Assembly: GCA_035492535.1 (NCBI GenBank)
Contig: DATJJM010000362.1
Location: forward strand, 1 to 64,000
Source: JAMXLO01 sp035492535
GTDB taxonomy: Bacteria > Pseudomonadota > Alphaproteobacteria > Acetobacterales > Acetobacteraceae
DNA length: 64,000 nucleotides
Reading direction: 5' to 3'
The notes beneath the pieces were generated by a model. That model was given only the letters and a program-made list of their open reading frames with translations. It was not told where the DNA came from and searched no databases. Of the stretch, positions 35,587 through 44,389 are shown in pieces; the first letter of the stretch is position 1, and each line of letters starts with the position of its first letter. The translations under genes were made by a program, and so were the position numbers.

Positions 35587-36411
35587 ATGAACGACGTCCC
35601 GATGGGCGTGGCCACGCGTGACTATGCGGGCGGCAAGATGCTGTCGGCGAAGGATGATGGCGTTGGGCTGGTGACATTCAACCAGCCCGAGAAGCGCAAT
35701 GCCATGTCGCTGGAGATGTGGACTGGCCTGGGCGAGATCCTCGATGAATTCGCCGAGGATGCGTCAGTGCGCGTGGTGATCCTGACCGGGGCCGGCAACA
35801 AGGCGTTTGTGTCCGGGGCGGACATCAGCCAGTTCGAGAAGAACCGCTCGAATGCCGACGCGCAGCAGGAGTATGAGCGTCAGGCTGGCGTGGGGCGCGC
35901 GAAATACGCCGCGTTCCCCAAGCCGATCATCGCACGCATCCGCGGCTTCTGCCTGGGCGGCGGCCTGGCGATCGCGATGCAGGCGGATCTTCGGATCGCT
36001 GCCGTGGACAGCCAGTTCGGCATTCCGGCGGCGAAGCTGTCGATCGCCTACGCTCCTGACTCGGTGAAGCGGCTGATCGATCTGGTAGGCCCGGCGCATG
36101 CGCGCATGATCCTGTATACGGCGCAGCGGATCGACGCGGCGGAGGCGGAACGGATCGGATTGATCAACAAGATGGTCGCCGATGAGGACCTGAACGACCA
36201 TGTGCTGGATATTGCGCGGACGATCGCCGACAACGCGCCTCTGTCGGTGGCGGCGAGCAAGCTGACGATCAACGAGATGCTGAAGGACGAGAGCCAGCGC
36301 GACATGGCGGCGATGAAACGCATGTCGGAAATCTGCTTCAACAGCGCAGACTACAAGGAAGGACGGACGGCGTTCATGGAGAAGCGGGCGCCGAAATGGC
36401 TGGGGCGATAG
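35587..36411 (+). CDS. Crotonase-superfamily protein lacking both hydratase glutamates
   Basis: The 274-residue protein has the enoyl-CoA hydratase fold: NQPEKRNAMSLEMW, AFVSGADISQFE (first half of the oxyanion hole) and RGFCLGGGLAIAMQADLRIA. In true hydratases two glutamates act as base and acid; the aligned positions here are Ala128 (GGGLAIA) and Ala148 (FGIPAAKL). The oxyanion-hole glycines remain, so acyl-CoA binding and another crotonase reaction, such as isomerisation, hydrolysis or decarboxylation, are likely. It is the second gene of a unit with the CoA-transferase. Confidence 0.9.
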   Translation: MNDVPMGVATRDYAGGKMLSAKDDGVGLVTFNQPEKRNAMSLEMWTGLGEILDEFAEDASVRVVILTGAGNKAFVSGADISQFEKNRSNADAQQEYERQAGVGRAKYAAFPKPIIARIRGFCLGGGLAIAMQADLRIAAVDSQFGIPAAKLSIAYAPDSVKRLIDLVGPAHARMILYTAQRIDAAEAERIGLINKMVADEDLNDHVLDIARTIADNAPLSVAASKLTINEMLKDESQRDMAAMKRMSEICFNSADYKEGRTAFMEKRAPKWLGR

Positions 36412-36504
36412 CGAGCCAAGCCATCGTAGATGTCGGCTAGCCCTGGCTGTCCACCGGTAAGCCCTTTCGCGATGCTGCCGCACTAAGGGGATATCGCGAC
36501 GGGG

Positions 36505-36520
36505 TGTGAACTACTTCACA
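36505..36520. promoter_or_regulatory. Perfect TGTGA-N6-TCACA site (CRP/FNR-family operator)
   Basis: TGTGA at 36505-36509 and TCACA at 36516-36520 with exactly 6 bp between match the CRP consensus with no mismatch. It lies in the 251-bp gap between the crotonase gene and the HExxE gene, 143 bp upstream of the latter's ATG. That distance suits a class I activator site if the promoter is some 80 bp downstream. No CRP gene is in the window. The rest of the gap shows nothing else I can name. Confidence 0.55.
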
Positions 36521-36662
36521 TATCCGAACGGTGCGGAGTGCTTAATGGTCGCCCGTCGTGAGTGGGGACCGTTGCCCGCGGACGGGCTGCGCGCGTATGT
36601 TCGACGTGCGGTATGAAATTAACGCATTGCGATGAGCCAGGTGAACCCGGGGGAGAAGGCGA

Positions 36663-37715
36663 ATGAGACCAGTCGAAATCGCTCTGGTTGATCACACGGA
36701 AAAGAGCAAGCATTTCGTCGGGAACAAAATAAAAGCCACCGTAGCGGCACTCAACATCCAGGCGGCGCAACTGCGCAGATGCTGGACGACGACCCCCCCG
36801 GCAATCGTTTTAGAATTGGATGATCTGAGGGACATCGAAAGCGGTCCACCCGGCGTATGGCCGATTGTCCTGGTCGACGATCTCGGTGGACCTGGCAACG
36901 GCTTCCATACCACCGCGCATTATCGGCCGTACGCGAAGGTCGCAGTGCACGACGATGATTGGACAATAGCTGCCAGCCACGAAATGCTGGAAATGCTGCT
37001 CGATCCGAGTGGCAACAGACTCCAGGTCGGGCGCGCGATCGGGCTCGATGGCGCGAACGCCATCACGGATGGCACGGCACACGTCGAATACATCCTTGAA
37101 ATCTGCGATCCCTGCGCGGCGCGTGACTGCGCCTACCGTATCAACGATACGACCTGGGTGTCCGATTTTGTCACTCCCGACTTCTACGCCCCGAGGGAAG
37201 TTCCCGGTACTCACTACACTTTCAGGCACAACATAAAAGCGCCGCGCCGCATCTTGCGCGGAGGCTACATCACCTGGGTTCAGACTGAGCGCAAGCAGGC
37301 ATTCATGCATCAGATGACCTGGCTCGGTACCGATACGCCAGTCCTCTCCGAAAAATCCGCCGTCAATATCACTGCGGATACGCCCAACCTTCGCTCATAT
37401 TCAGATTCGGTGATGGGCTCGCTCATGCACGAGCACGCAGGCAAGTGTCGCCGTCCAGGCGCGCGGCAGCCGCTCGAGCCCGGCAAGAGCACGCGCGCAG
37501 TCGAGCACAAGCATGACCACTGGGTCACCTTCCACTGCGATGGGACCATCGAGAGGACTGTGTGGGAGGACGGAAAGAAAGACCAACCGTTCACCTATAT
37601 CGAACGCGTCAAAGCGCATGAGCCCGTCTTGCGACGTGCCGGCACGAACCAAATCGTCAGGAATGCCGGCTCTGCGCCCATCTTCTTCGACAAGGATCCC
37701 ATTTCGCCCAGATAA
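36663..37715 (+). CDS. Uncharacterised protein with HExxE motif
   Basis: I cannot assign this 350-residue protein. It has no signal peptide or membrane helix. The clearest feature is SHEMLEMLLDPSGN (His106, Glu107, Glu110, Asp114) followed by EYILEICDP (Glu146, Asp149) and WVSDFVTPDFY. This pattern of HExxE, a conserved Asp, then E-x2-DP recalls a loosely described group of putative metallopeptidase-like proteins, but no activity is established. The last 120 residues carry many His, Lys and Arg. A strong ribosome site (GGGGGAGAAGG) precedes the ATG. Codon usage is less G/C-biased than its neighbours, hinting at transfer. It ends 13 bp from the convergent cyclase gene. Confidence 0.75.
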   Translation: MRPVEIALVDHTEKSKHFVGNKIKATVAALNIQAAQLRRCWTTTPPAIVLELDDLRDIESGPPGVWPIVLVDDLGGPGNGFHTTAHYRPYAKVAVHDDDWTIAASHEMLEMLLDPSGNRLQVGRAIGLDGANAITDGTAHVEYILEICDPCAARDCAYRINDTTWVSDFVTPDFYAPREVPGTHYTFRHNIKAPRRILRGGYITWVQTERKQAFMHQMTWLGTDTPVLSEKSAVNITADTPNLRSYSDSVMGSLMHEHAGKCRRPGARQPLEPGKSTRAVEHKHDHWVTFHCDGTIERTVWEDGKKDQPFTYIERVKAHEPVLRRAGTNQIVRNAGSAPIFFDKDPISPR

Positions 37716-37728
37716 GCGCCGTGCGGCG

Positions 37729-40704
37729 TCACCCAGCAGCGCGTGATGCCAATCGAGCGGCAGTTCGCAGCGATGCCGTATCGCCCTGCAACGCGGCGAG
37801 TTCCTCGGCTTCCGCACGGCGGCCTGCGGCTTCCGTTGGACGTCCAGCCGCCGATAGCGCCTCGGCAAGCAGTGCCAGTCGCAGCGGTTGCTGGAACATG
37901 AGTCCCATACCGGCAGCACCTTTTACGGCCAATTCCAGCCACTCCAGGCCGGCGTCCACCCGCCCCGACGCCAGCTCAGCGGCGCCGAGCAGGCTTTGTG
38001 CAACCGGCCGCATCAAGTCCGCCTCTGCCCGATCGCAAAGCGCCACGGCTTCCGTGAGCCGCAAGACCGCCTCGGTTGCGGCACCGAGGCTCAGCAGCAG
38101 ATATCCCTCGGCCAAAGTCGAAAAGATGAAGTTGAACGGGCGGGAGACCTTCTCGGCACGCGCGTTGCACACCTGCGCTATCGCATTGGCCGCGTCGAAT
38201 TGTTCGAGATCGGTCAGCGCACGTGTCTGATAGCCAAGTGCCACGACGGCGAGCCGATCGTCGAGCCCAAACCGGCCGCCGAGTTCCGGGTCCTCGGCGT
38301 GTGCAGCGACGTCGGCCATCGATGCCGCCGAATCGGCAAGTGCGCCTTGGCCAAACTGACCAAGCGCACGCTCGAACACGGCGCGCAGCTTCAATGCCGC
38401 ATCGTTCTGCGTTTCTGCCAAAGCCTCTGCGCGCCTGGCTGCCGCTATGGTGGCCACATAATCTCCCGCAAGCCATGCGTGGTGGCTCTGAAAAATGTAG
38501 AGCTGTCCAAGCCTGTTGTTATCTTCGAGCCGTTCCGCCAGCGCCGCAGCCTCATGCAGCCTGGCCTGCAAATGTGTCATCCGTCCCAGCCGGAACAGCG
38601 GGTCTCGCAAGGCCAGGCGAAGGTCCATCCCGATGGACAGTGACGCGTCATCTTCCGGGAGACGGCCAAGCGCTTCCAGAGCCTCTTCAAAGAAGCGAAC
38701 TGCCTCGCGGTTCGCATGATGCGACGCGGCACGCTCGCCGGCGGCCCGAGCATGTCGCAGCGCCGCCTCCCAGGCTTCTCCAAGGCGGGCATGCCGTGCC
38801 AGGACCGCTGCTTCATCGGCAGCCCGGTCACGTGCAAGGCGCTCCATCTCGGCCGCGATCCGCGCATGCAGGGCGCGCCGCCGCGGGCGAGTCAACCCAC
38901 GATAGACCACCTCTTGCAGAAGCGGATGTCGGCATGCGATGCGCGCCGAGCCACCTGCACCGTCAATGCGTACGAGTCCTGTGCGTTCGAGTTCGGCAGC
39001 CGCCAAGCGTGCCTGGCTGCTGTCGGAACCGGTGTCGATCACTGACGAGAGCAACTCGGCCGTTGTCGGTTCGCCCACCGTCACCAGGGCCTCGATGAAT
39101 TGCTTCTCGTCTGGTCTAAGGGCGTCGACTCTCGCGCTGAGAATGGACGTCACCGTCGGCGGCACCTGGGCAGGATCGGGAATGGCCGCGGCTTCCTCAA
39201 TGAAAAAGGGATTTCCGGCGGTACGATCCGCCAGATCAGCCACGGTCGCATCGCTGATCGCCCGTTGTCCCAGCACGCTGCGTGCGAGTTGCCGCGCCTC
39301 GGCCGGTAAAAGAGGAGACAGAGAGACATTGGTCAGCGCGGGATGCCCAGCCCATGCGAACCGATACCCCGAGCGCCATCCCAACAGCAGCAGCAGGCGT
39401 GATCCTTCGAGCGCACCGAGCAGCCGTTCGATCACTTCGTAGGTCCCGGAATCGGTCCAGTGGACGTCGTCGAGCACCACCAGCAGCGGCTTGTCGAGCG
39501 CCGCCTGCAGCAGTGCCGAAAGGCACCCCTCGATGATCCTGCGGCGTCGTACATTGGGAGCAAGCGCCGCCAGGCCTGACACAGCCACCCTGCCTGGACG
39601 ATATGGCTGCCCGGCTGGACTGAGCTCGATTCCGGCAGATGGGGCACTGATGCCTTGCAACGCTGCAATGGCATCCAACGCTTCCGCCGGCGGCGCGTCC
39701 GGCGCCGCTGCCACCATTTCCAGCCTCGCGCGGGTCGCTTGCGCCTCCTCGGTCGCGTCAAGTCCGATCAGGCGCCGTGTCAGCACGCGCATCGAGTGGA
39801 AGCCGCTATCGTCACGCCAACGGCTGCATGTTGCCTCCAGCACCCGGACGCCGCTGCGCGCCGCGACGAACTCGCGGATCAGCCGCGATTTCCCGACACC
39901 GGCGTCGCCTTCAAGCGCTATGGCGCACCCATGTCCTGCCGCCGCTCGACCAAACGCTGTCTCCAGCAGATGCAACTCGCGTGAGCGGTTAACGAACGGG
40001 GACAGTCCCCTCCTTCCGGCGACGTCAAGCCGGGTCAGCGACGCGTCGGCTGCCTGAAGCACGTGCACGCCCATAGGCCTATCGAAACCGCGGAATGGTT
40101 GCGGTCCGACAATTCTGGTCTCGACCCGACCACGCGCGAGGGCAAAGGTCGTATCGCTGATCCAGGTGCTGCCTGCCGCAGCAGCCTGCTGGAGGCGCGC
40201 GGCGAAATGCACAGCCTCTCCCGCCGCATCCACCGTCTCCAGATTGCCGACACGCAGCGGGTGGACCACGATTTCGCCGGAGTTGACCCCGACGCGCAAC
40301 TCTACCCCCAGGCCGGACCGTCCGAGCGCGGTGTGCATCTCCAATGCTGCACAGCATGCGCCCAAAGCGTGTTCCTCATCGGAGAACGGCGCGCCGAACA
40401 GTGCCATCAGCCCGTCCCCGGTGACCCGGTTCACCGTGCCACCGTAGCGCTGCACAGCCTCCGAAAGCAGGTTGAGCGCCGGGCGCAAGATGTCGAGCGC
40501 GACCTCAGGGTCGCTCCTGCTCACCAGCGACGTCGAACCGACGATATCGGCGAACAGAATCGTCGCGTTCTTGCGTTCGTCCTGTTGCAGCACACGTCCC
40601 GCTGCCCGATCGAACGCAGGCTGCCTGAAGTCGTCAGGCCTGTTATCGGCGCCGGGCCCGTCAGATGGCTCAGTCGATTGCACGGAGCTCACCCCGCATT
40701 CCAT
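37729..40704 (-). CDS. Class III nucleotide cyclase domain fused to AAA ATPase and TPR-like repeats
   Basis: The 991-residue protein has three parts. Residues 45-215 form a class III cyclase catalytic domain: metal aspartates Asp53 (FADIVGST) and Asp97 (VTGDGLMALFG), and AVHFAARLQQ, where His166 replaces the usual Asn while Arg170 is kept. Residues 235-600 form a large NTPase with Walker A GDAGVGKS (266-273) and Walker B LLVVLDDVHW. The remainder is helical, TPR-like. Proteins of this layout are cytosolic and couple cyclase activity to an ATPase switch. It may make cAMP (inference), which is notable beside the CRP-like site. It is divergent from acdS. Confidence 0.9.
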   Translation of the reverse strand: MECGVSSVQSTEPSDGPGADNRPDDFRQPAFDRAAGRVLQQDERKNATILFADIVGSTSLVSRSDPEVALDILRPALNLLSEAVQRYGGTVNRVTGDGLMALFGAPFSDEEHALGACCAALEMHTALGRSGLGVELRVGVNSGEIVVHPLRVGNLETVDAAGEAVHFAARLQQAAAAGSTWISDTTFALARGRVETRIVGPQPFRGFDRPMGVHVLQAADASLTRLDVAGRRGLSPFVNRSRELHLLETAFGRAAAGHGCAIALEGDAGVGKSRLIREFVAARSGVRVLEATCSRWRDDSGFHSMRVLTRRLIGLDATEEAQATRARLEMVAAAPDAPPAEALDAIAALQGISAPSAGIELSPAGQPYRPGRVAVSGLAALAPNVRRRRIIEGCLSALLQAALDKPLLVVLDDVHWTDSGTYEVIERLLGALEGSRLLLLLGWRSGYRFAWAGHPALTNVSLSPLLPAEARQLARSVLGQRAISDATVADLADRTAGNPFFIEEAAAIPDPAQVPPTVTSILSARVDALRPDEKQFIEALVTVGEPTTAELLSSVIDTGSDSSQARLAAAELERTGLVRIDGAGGSARIACRHPLLQEVVYRGLTRPRRRALHARIAAEMERLARDRAADEAAVLARHARLGEAWEAALRHARAAGERAASHHANREAVRFFEEALEALGRLPEDDASLSIGMDLRLALRDPLFRLGRMTHLQARLHEAAALAERLEDNNRLGQLYIFQSHHAWLAGDYVATIAAARRAEALAETQNDAALKLRAVFERALGQFGQGALADSAASMADVAAHAEDPELGGRFGLDDRLAVVALGYQTRALTDLEQFDAANAIAQVCNARAEKVSRPFNFIFSTLAEGYLLLSLGAATEAVLRLTEAVALCDRAEADLMRPVAQSLLGAAELASGRVDAGLEWLELAVKGAAGMGLMFQQPLRLALLAEALSAAGRPTEAAGRRAEAEELAALQGDTASLRTAARLASRAAG

Positions 40705-40877
40705 GACAGTTGTGAACCCGACGCATTTCCTGCGTCACCCCACCGCAATCTTCCATCACTGTGGGAATTGATCAAGGAATGGGCCAGGGTTGCGCTGATC
40801 GACGCGGCTGGCCGCCGCGCAGACTGACGGCCTGTGGCCCGCAATGTCGTCGAATAGTTGCCGAGATCAGGCGAAAA

Positions 40878-40890
40878 CCGGATCTTCCGG
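40878..40890. repeat. Short inverted repeat upstream of acdS
   Basis: CCGGA-TCT-TCCGG is a perfect 5-bp inverted repeat 25 bp upstream of the acdS ATG. It could be a hairpin in the leader or an operator half. The 211-bp gap between the cyclase gene and acdS holds nothing else clear. Confidence 0.3.
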
Positions 40891-40915
40891 CGCAGAAGCA
40901 CCTGAAGGACGCACC

Positions 40916-41926
40916 ATGCTCGCGAAGTTTCCACGCTACAAGCTGACCTTCGGCCCGACGCCGATCGAGCCACTGCCGCGCCTGACCAACCATCTCGGCG
41001 GCGCAGTCGAGATTTTCGCGAAACGCGAGGACTGCAATTCCGGCCTCGCCTTCGGTGGCAACAAGCTGCGCAAGCTGGAATACATCGTGCCAGACGCGAT
41101 CGCCTCCAATGCGGATACACTCGTTTCGATCGGCGGCGTGCAATCCAACCACACGCGGATGGTCGCGGCGGTCGCCGCCAGGCTCGGCATGAAGTGCCTG
41201 CTGATCCAGGAGAGCTGGGTGCCGCACGAGGACGCCGTTTACGATCGCGTCGGCAACATCCTGCTATCGCGCCTTATGGGCGCGGAGACACGGCTGGTCG
41301 ATGAAGGCTTCGACATCGGCATTCGCGCAAGCTGGACTGCTGCGCTGGACGAAGTACGCGCGCGGGGCGGCAAGCCATATGCCATTCCAGCTGGTGCGTC
41401 CGTACACAAGTTCGGCGGCCTCGGCTATGTCGGCTTCGCCGAGGAGGTCCGCGCCCAGGAGGCGCAGACGGGCCTGCGCTTCGACTACATCATCGTCTGC
41501 ACGGTCACCGGATCGACCCATGCCGGCATGGTCGCAGGCTTCGCGCCGGACGGGCGTACACGGAACGTCATCGGCATCGATGCGTCGGCGACGCCCGCCC
41601 AAACGAAGGCGCAGGTGCTCGAGATTGCGCGGAACACGGCGGAGCTGGTAGGCGTGCGCGCCATCACCGCTGACGACATCGTGCTGTTGGAGGACTATGC
41701 GTATCCCTGTTACGGCGTCCCATCGAAAGAGACGCTGGAGGCCATACGACTCTCTGCGCGTCTGGAAGGCATGATCACCGATCCGGTCTATGAAGGAAAA
41801 TCCATGCAGGCCCTGGTCGACCTCGTGCGCAAGGGCTTCTTCCCCGCTGGATCAAAAGTGCTTTATGCCCATCTCGGCGGTGCGCCAGCATTGAATGGCT
41901 ACAGCTACACGTTTCGTAACGGATAG
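40916..41926 (+). CDS. acdS: 1-aminocyclopropane-1-carboxylate deaminase
   Basis: AcdS is a PLP enzyme that opens ACC, the plant ethylene precursor, to 2-oxobutanoate and ammonia; it is typical of plant-associated bacteria. The 336-residue protein has the PLP lysine Lys50 (GGNKLRKLEY) and the nucleophile region GGVQSNHTR (Ser77). Residues that separate true ACC deaminases from D-cysteine desulfhydrases are of the ACC type: Tyr292 and Glu293 in DPVYEGKSM and Leu320 in YAHLGGAP (family Tyr294, Glu295, Leu322). The ATG at 40916 has AAGGA upstream. No acdR-type Lrp regulator adjoins it. The product suggests contact with plants or ACC-containing soil. Confidence 0.94.
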   Translation: MLAKFPRYKLTFGPTPIEPLPRLTNHLGGAVEIFAKREDCNSGLAFGGNKLRKLEYIVPDAIASNADTLVSIGGVQSNHTRMVAAVAARLGMKCLLIQESWVPHEDAVYDRVGNILLSRLMGAETRLVDEGFDIGIRASWTAALDEVRARGGKPYAIPAGASVHKFGGLGYVGFAEEVRAQEAQTGLRFDYIIVCTVTGSTHAGMVAGFAPDGRTRNVIGIDASATPAQTKAQVLEIARNTAELVGVRAITADDIVLLEDYAYPCYGVPSKETLEAIRLSARLEGMITDPVYEGKSMQALVDLVRKGFFPAGSKVLYAHLGGAPALNGYSYTFRNG

Positions 41927-42058
41927 CCGCGCCGCATAACGCCGAATTTAGAGAATTAAATCCGTCTTTAATCGAAGACGCGTCATGCGCACCATACATC
42001 GGCCGCGCTGCGAGGGTCCACGCGGACTCTGGCAGTGTCTACTGCAAAGGATAAACCG

Positions 42059-42307
42059 ATGAAGACGATGCTTCTGGCCGCTGCTGCCGTGCTCTCCCTC
42101 GGCGTGGGCGCGGCCTACGCCGATAGCGAAGGCGGCAGTGGCGAGGACGGGGGAACGATCCCCAACACATATTTCACGGAGCTTCCCGGTGTTGATGCGC
42201 AGCAGGGCGAGCAGCCCAACAATGTCGCAGTCAACGCACCCACCGCGCCAACGCACTCCGCTGCGGCCGTCGTTGCTCCGCGCTCCGTGTCAGGCAACGG
42301 AAGCTGA
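42059..42307 (+). CDS. Small exported protein of unknown function
   Basis: The 82-residue product has a clean signal peptide (MKTMLLAAAAVLSLGVGAAYA, cleavage after AYA) followed by a short acidic, Gly-rich region, NTYFTELPGVDAQQ and an Ala/Pro/Ser-rich tail. The YFTELPGV segment looks conserved among small alphaproteobacterial secreted proteins, but I know of no function. AAGGA lies 8 nt upstream of the ATG. The 132 bp before it hold a weak hairpin (GTCTT/AAGAC, 41964-41979) that might end acdS transcription. It is convergent with the histidine kinase gene. Confidence 0.7.
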   Translation: MKTMLLAAAAVLSLGVGAAYADSEGGSGEDGGTIPNTYFTELPGVDAQQGEQPNNVAVNAPTAPTHSAAAVVAPRSVSGNGS

Positions 42308-42342
42308 GGTTTCCGGACGGGCCGGCCGAGCGCCGGCCCGAT

Positions 42343-43701
42343 TCACGCGGCGTGACAGCCGATCTCAATACGGCAACCTGGTCCATCCAGAATCGTCAGG
42401 CTGAAGCCGTGCAGCTTCACGATGGCTGCGACAAGGCTGAGGCCCAGTCCCACACCAACAGCATGCCGACTTTTGTCTGATCGATAGAACCGCGTAAACA
42501 CGGCCTCACGTTCCGTGTCCGTGATGCCGGGGCCGGTATCCTCGACGCGCACGGCGGGACCAGCAGGTCGTTGCAACAGCCGGAGCGAAACTGAACCGCT
42601 CGCCGGCGTGAACTTCACCGCATTGTCCACCAGATTCGCGACTGCCTCCAGCAACAGGTCATGATCGCCGGCCACAGACTGTGCGTCGTGTACGTCCAGC
42701 AAGAGAGAAACGCCTTTGTCCTCGGCGATCGGCTGATAGAGCTCGTGTACGGCCTGAAGGACCTCGGCAAGCCGGACGGTCGCCATGCCGGCAATGCGTC
42801 GGCCGTGGTCGATTTCAGCAATCCGCAAGAGCGCAGTGATGATCGACAGTGACTGGTCCAGTCCTGCGATCGCTCGTTCTGTTGCCGCTGACAGCTCGGG
42901 CAATGTCCTCGCGCTGTCGCGTCCCCGTTCCAGAAGTGCGCGCACTCGGGTCAGGGGGGTGCGAAGATCATGTGCGATGTCATCCCCGACGCTCGCCAGC
43001 TCGGTGACCAGCCGCTCAATCTGGTCCAGCATCGCGTTGACGATCTTCGCCAACCGGTTAAGCGGATCGTCGTAGAGTCTGACCGGCAGCCGTTCGTTCA
43101 ATGCGCCGGCCATGACACGCTGCACCTGGCGGTTCATCGCATCGATCCGGCGCTGCGCACGCCGTGTCAGCCACGCGCCTGTGATCAGAGCAAGGCACAC
43201 GGCTGGCAGCAGCCCCATCATCAACGCGCGCGCCACCAGAGGCGCCACCTGTCGCAGATCGCCGGTATCGTGTCCGACCAGAAGTATGTCGCCCGATGCC
43301 AGGCGGCGGGCGACAACGCGAGCAGCCTGTGCCTCGCGACCGCGCGTGTCCACGCGCACCACCTCCACGGCTCGTGGTGACTCGTCCAGTGGTAAGCCCG
43401 GTGGCAGAGATGCAACGTTGCCGGCAATTGGCGCGCCGTCCGGTGCGAACAGTTCCGCCAGTTTCACGCGGCGAGGATCGTCCGCCAGATGGGTGGCAAC
43501 GAAATGCAGCGCCTGTGTCCGCGGCAGGTTCGCATCAAAGTGTGAGTTGGCACGAACGATCGTATCGACATTGCCGGTGATATACATCGCCGTTTGCCAG
43601 TAGACGAAGCCGAACAGTAGCACTGTGCAGACACCGAACGCTCCGGCAACGGCGAGCGCCCAGCGGACCGTCGTCGAATAGAAAACGTCAGCCAGGCGCA
43701 C
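42343..43701 (-). CDS. Sensor histidine kinase of a two-component system
   Basis: The 452-residue kinase has two transmembrane helices (about residues 14-36 and 155-177) around a periplasmic sensor of about 120 residues, then a HAMP domain, the phosphoacceptor His244 in DDIAHDLRTPLTRV, and an ATPase domain with NLVDNAVKFTP (N box), VEDTGPGITD (G1) and GVGLGLSLVAAIV (G2). It overlaps the response-regulator gene by 14 bp. The signal is unknown; the sensor has no recognised domain. EnvZ/QseC-like layout. Confidence 0.93.
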   Translation of the reverse strand: MRLADVFYSTTVRWALAVAGAFGVCTVLLFGFVYWQTAMYITGNVDTIVRANSHFDANLPRTQALHFVATHLADDPRRVKLAELFAPDGAPIAGNVASLPPGLPLDESPRAVEVVRVDTRGREAQAARVVARRLASGDILLVGHDTGDLRQVAPLVARALMMGLLPAVCLALITGAWLTRRAQRRIDAMNRQVQRVMAGALNERLPVRLYDDPLNRLAKIVNAMLDQIERLVTELASVGDDIAHDLRTPLTRVRALLERGRDSARTLPELSAATERAIAGLDQSLSIITALLRIAEIDHGRRIAGMATVRLAEVLQAVHELYQPIAEDKGVSLLLDVHDAQSVAGDHDLLLEAVANLVDNAVKFTPASGSVSLRLLQRPAGPAVRVEDTGPGITDTEREAVFTRFYRSDKSRHAVGVGLGLSLVAAIVKLHGFSLTILDGPGCRIEIGCHAA

Positions 43702-44365
43702 GAAGCATGAATCCAGCGCCGCGCACGCTCAGGATCATCGGCGGCTCATCGGGCCCATCGACCTTGCGGCGCAACCGGCCGATATGCACATCCACGAGGT
43801 TCGTCTGTGGCACGAACCGATAGTTCCATACGTTCTCCAAAAGCATGGCGCGGGTCAGCACCTGACCTTCGCGACGCATCATGTATTCCAGCAACAGGAA
43901 TTCGCGAGGCAGCAGGTCGAGAACGCGCCGGCCACGATGCGCCGCTCGCGCCAGGAGATCGAGTTCCAGAGGCCCCACGTGCAGCACGGTCTCACGCGGA
44001 TCCGCCGGCCGGCGCAACAATGCCTCCAGCCTCGCAGCCAGTTCCGACAGGGCGAACGGCTTGGCGAGATAATCGTCGCCACCTGCACGCAGCCCGCGGA
44101 CACGATCATTCACCGCATTGAGGGCGCTCAGCACAAGGACCGGTGTCCTGATGCCTTCGTGTCGCAGGGTCTCGACGACGGTTAGCCCATCGAGTCCTGG
44201 CAGCATCCGATCCACCACCAGCACATCCCAGCCACCGGCGCGCGCCCTTTCCAGACCTTCGATTCCGTCCGCGGCGCGATCGAGGGCGTAACCTCGGTTG
44301 TCGAGCGCCGTTACGATTTCCTCGGCGGTACCATCATCATCTTCTATGACAAGCACGTTGGCCAT
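43688..44365 (-). CDS. OmpR-family response regulator
   Basis: The 225-residue protein has a receiver domain with acidic residues VIEDDDG, phosphoacceptor Asp52 (VLVVDRMLPGLDG), and the lysine in LAKPFALSEL, followed by an OmpR/PhoB winged helix (LLPREFLLLEYMMRREGQVL). The ATG at 44365 was chosen because GGAG lies 9 nt upstream; an ATG five codons earlier has none. It is 24 bp downstream of truA and overlaps the kinase gene, so the pair may be read from the def-fmt-truA transcript as well as from its own promoter. Confidence 0.94.
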   Translation of the reverse strand: MANVLVIEDDDGTAEEIVTALDNRGYALDRAADGIEGLERARAGGWDVLVVDRMLPGLDGLTVVETLRHEGIRTPVLVLSALNAVNDRVRGLRAGGDDYLAKPFALSELAARLEALLRRPADPRETVLHVGPLELDLLARAAHRGRRVLDLLPREFLLLEYMMRREGQVLTRAMLLENVWNYRFVPQTNLVDVHIGRLRRKVDGPDEPPMILSVRGAGFMLRAPG

Positions 44366-44389
44366 GGCGACCATCTCCATGTGGGTCGT

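Noticed and set aside
34242..35615. A 457-codon open frame on the minus strand
   Set aside because: It lies antisense to a clear CoA-transferase gene and has no recognisable motif; long antisense frames are expected in GC-rich DNA.
40768..40775. TTGATCAA palindrome as an FNR site near acdS
   Set aside because: FNR sites need TTGAT-N4-ATCAA; here the half sites are fused with no spacer.
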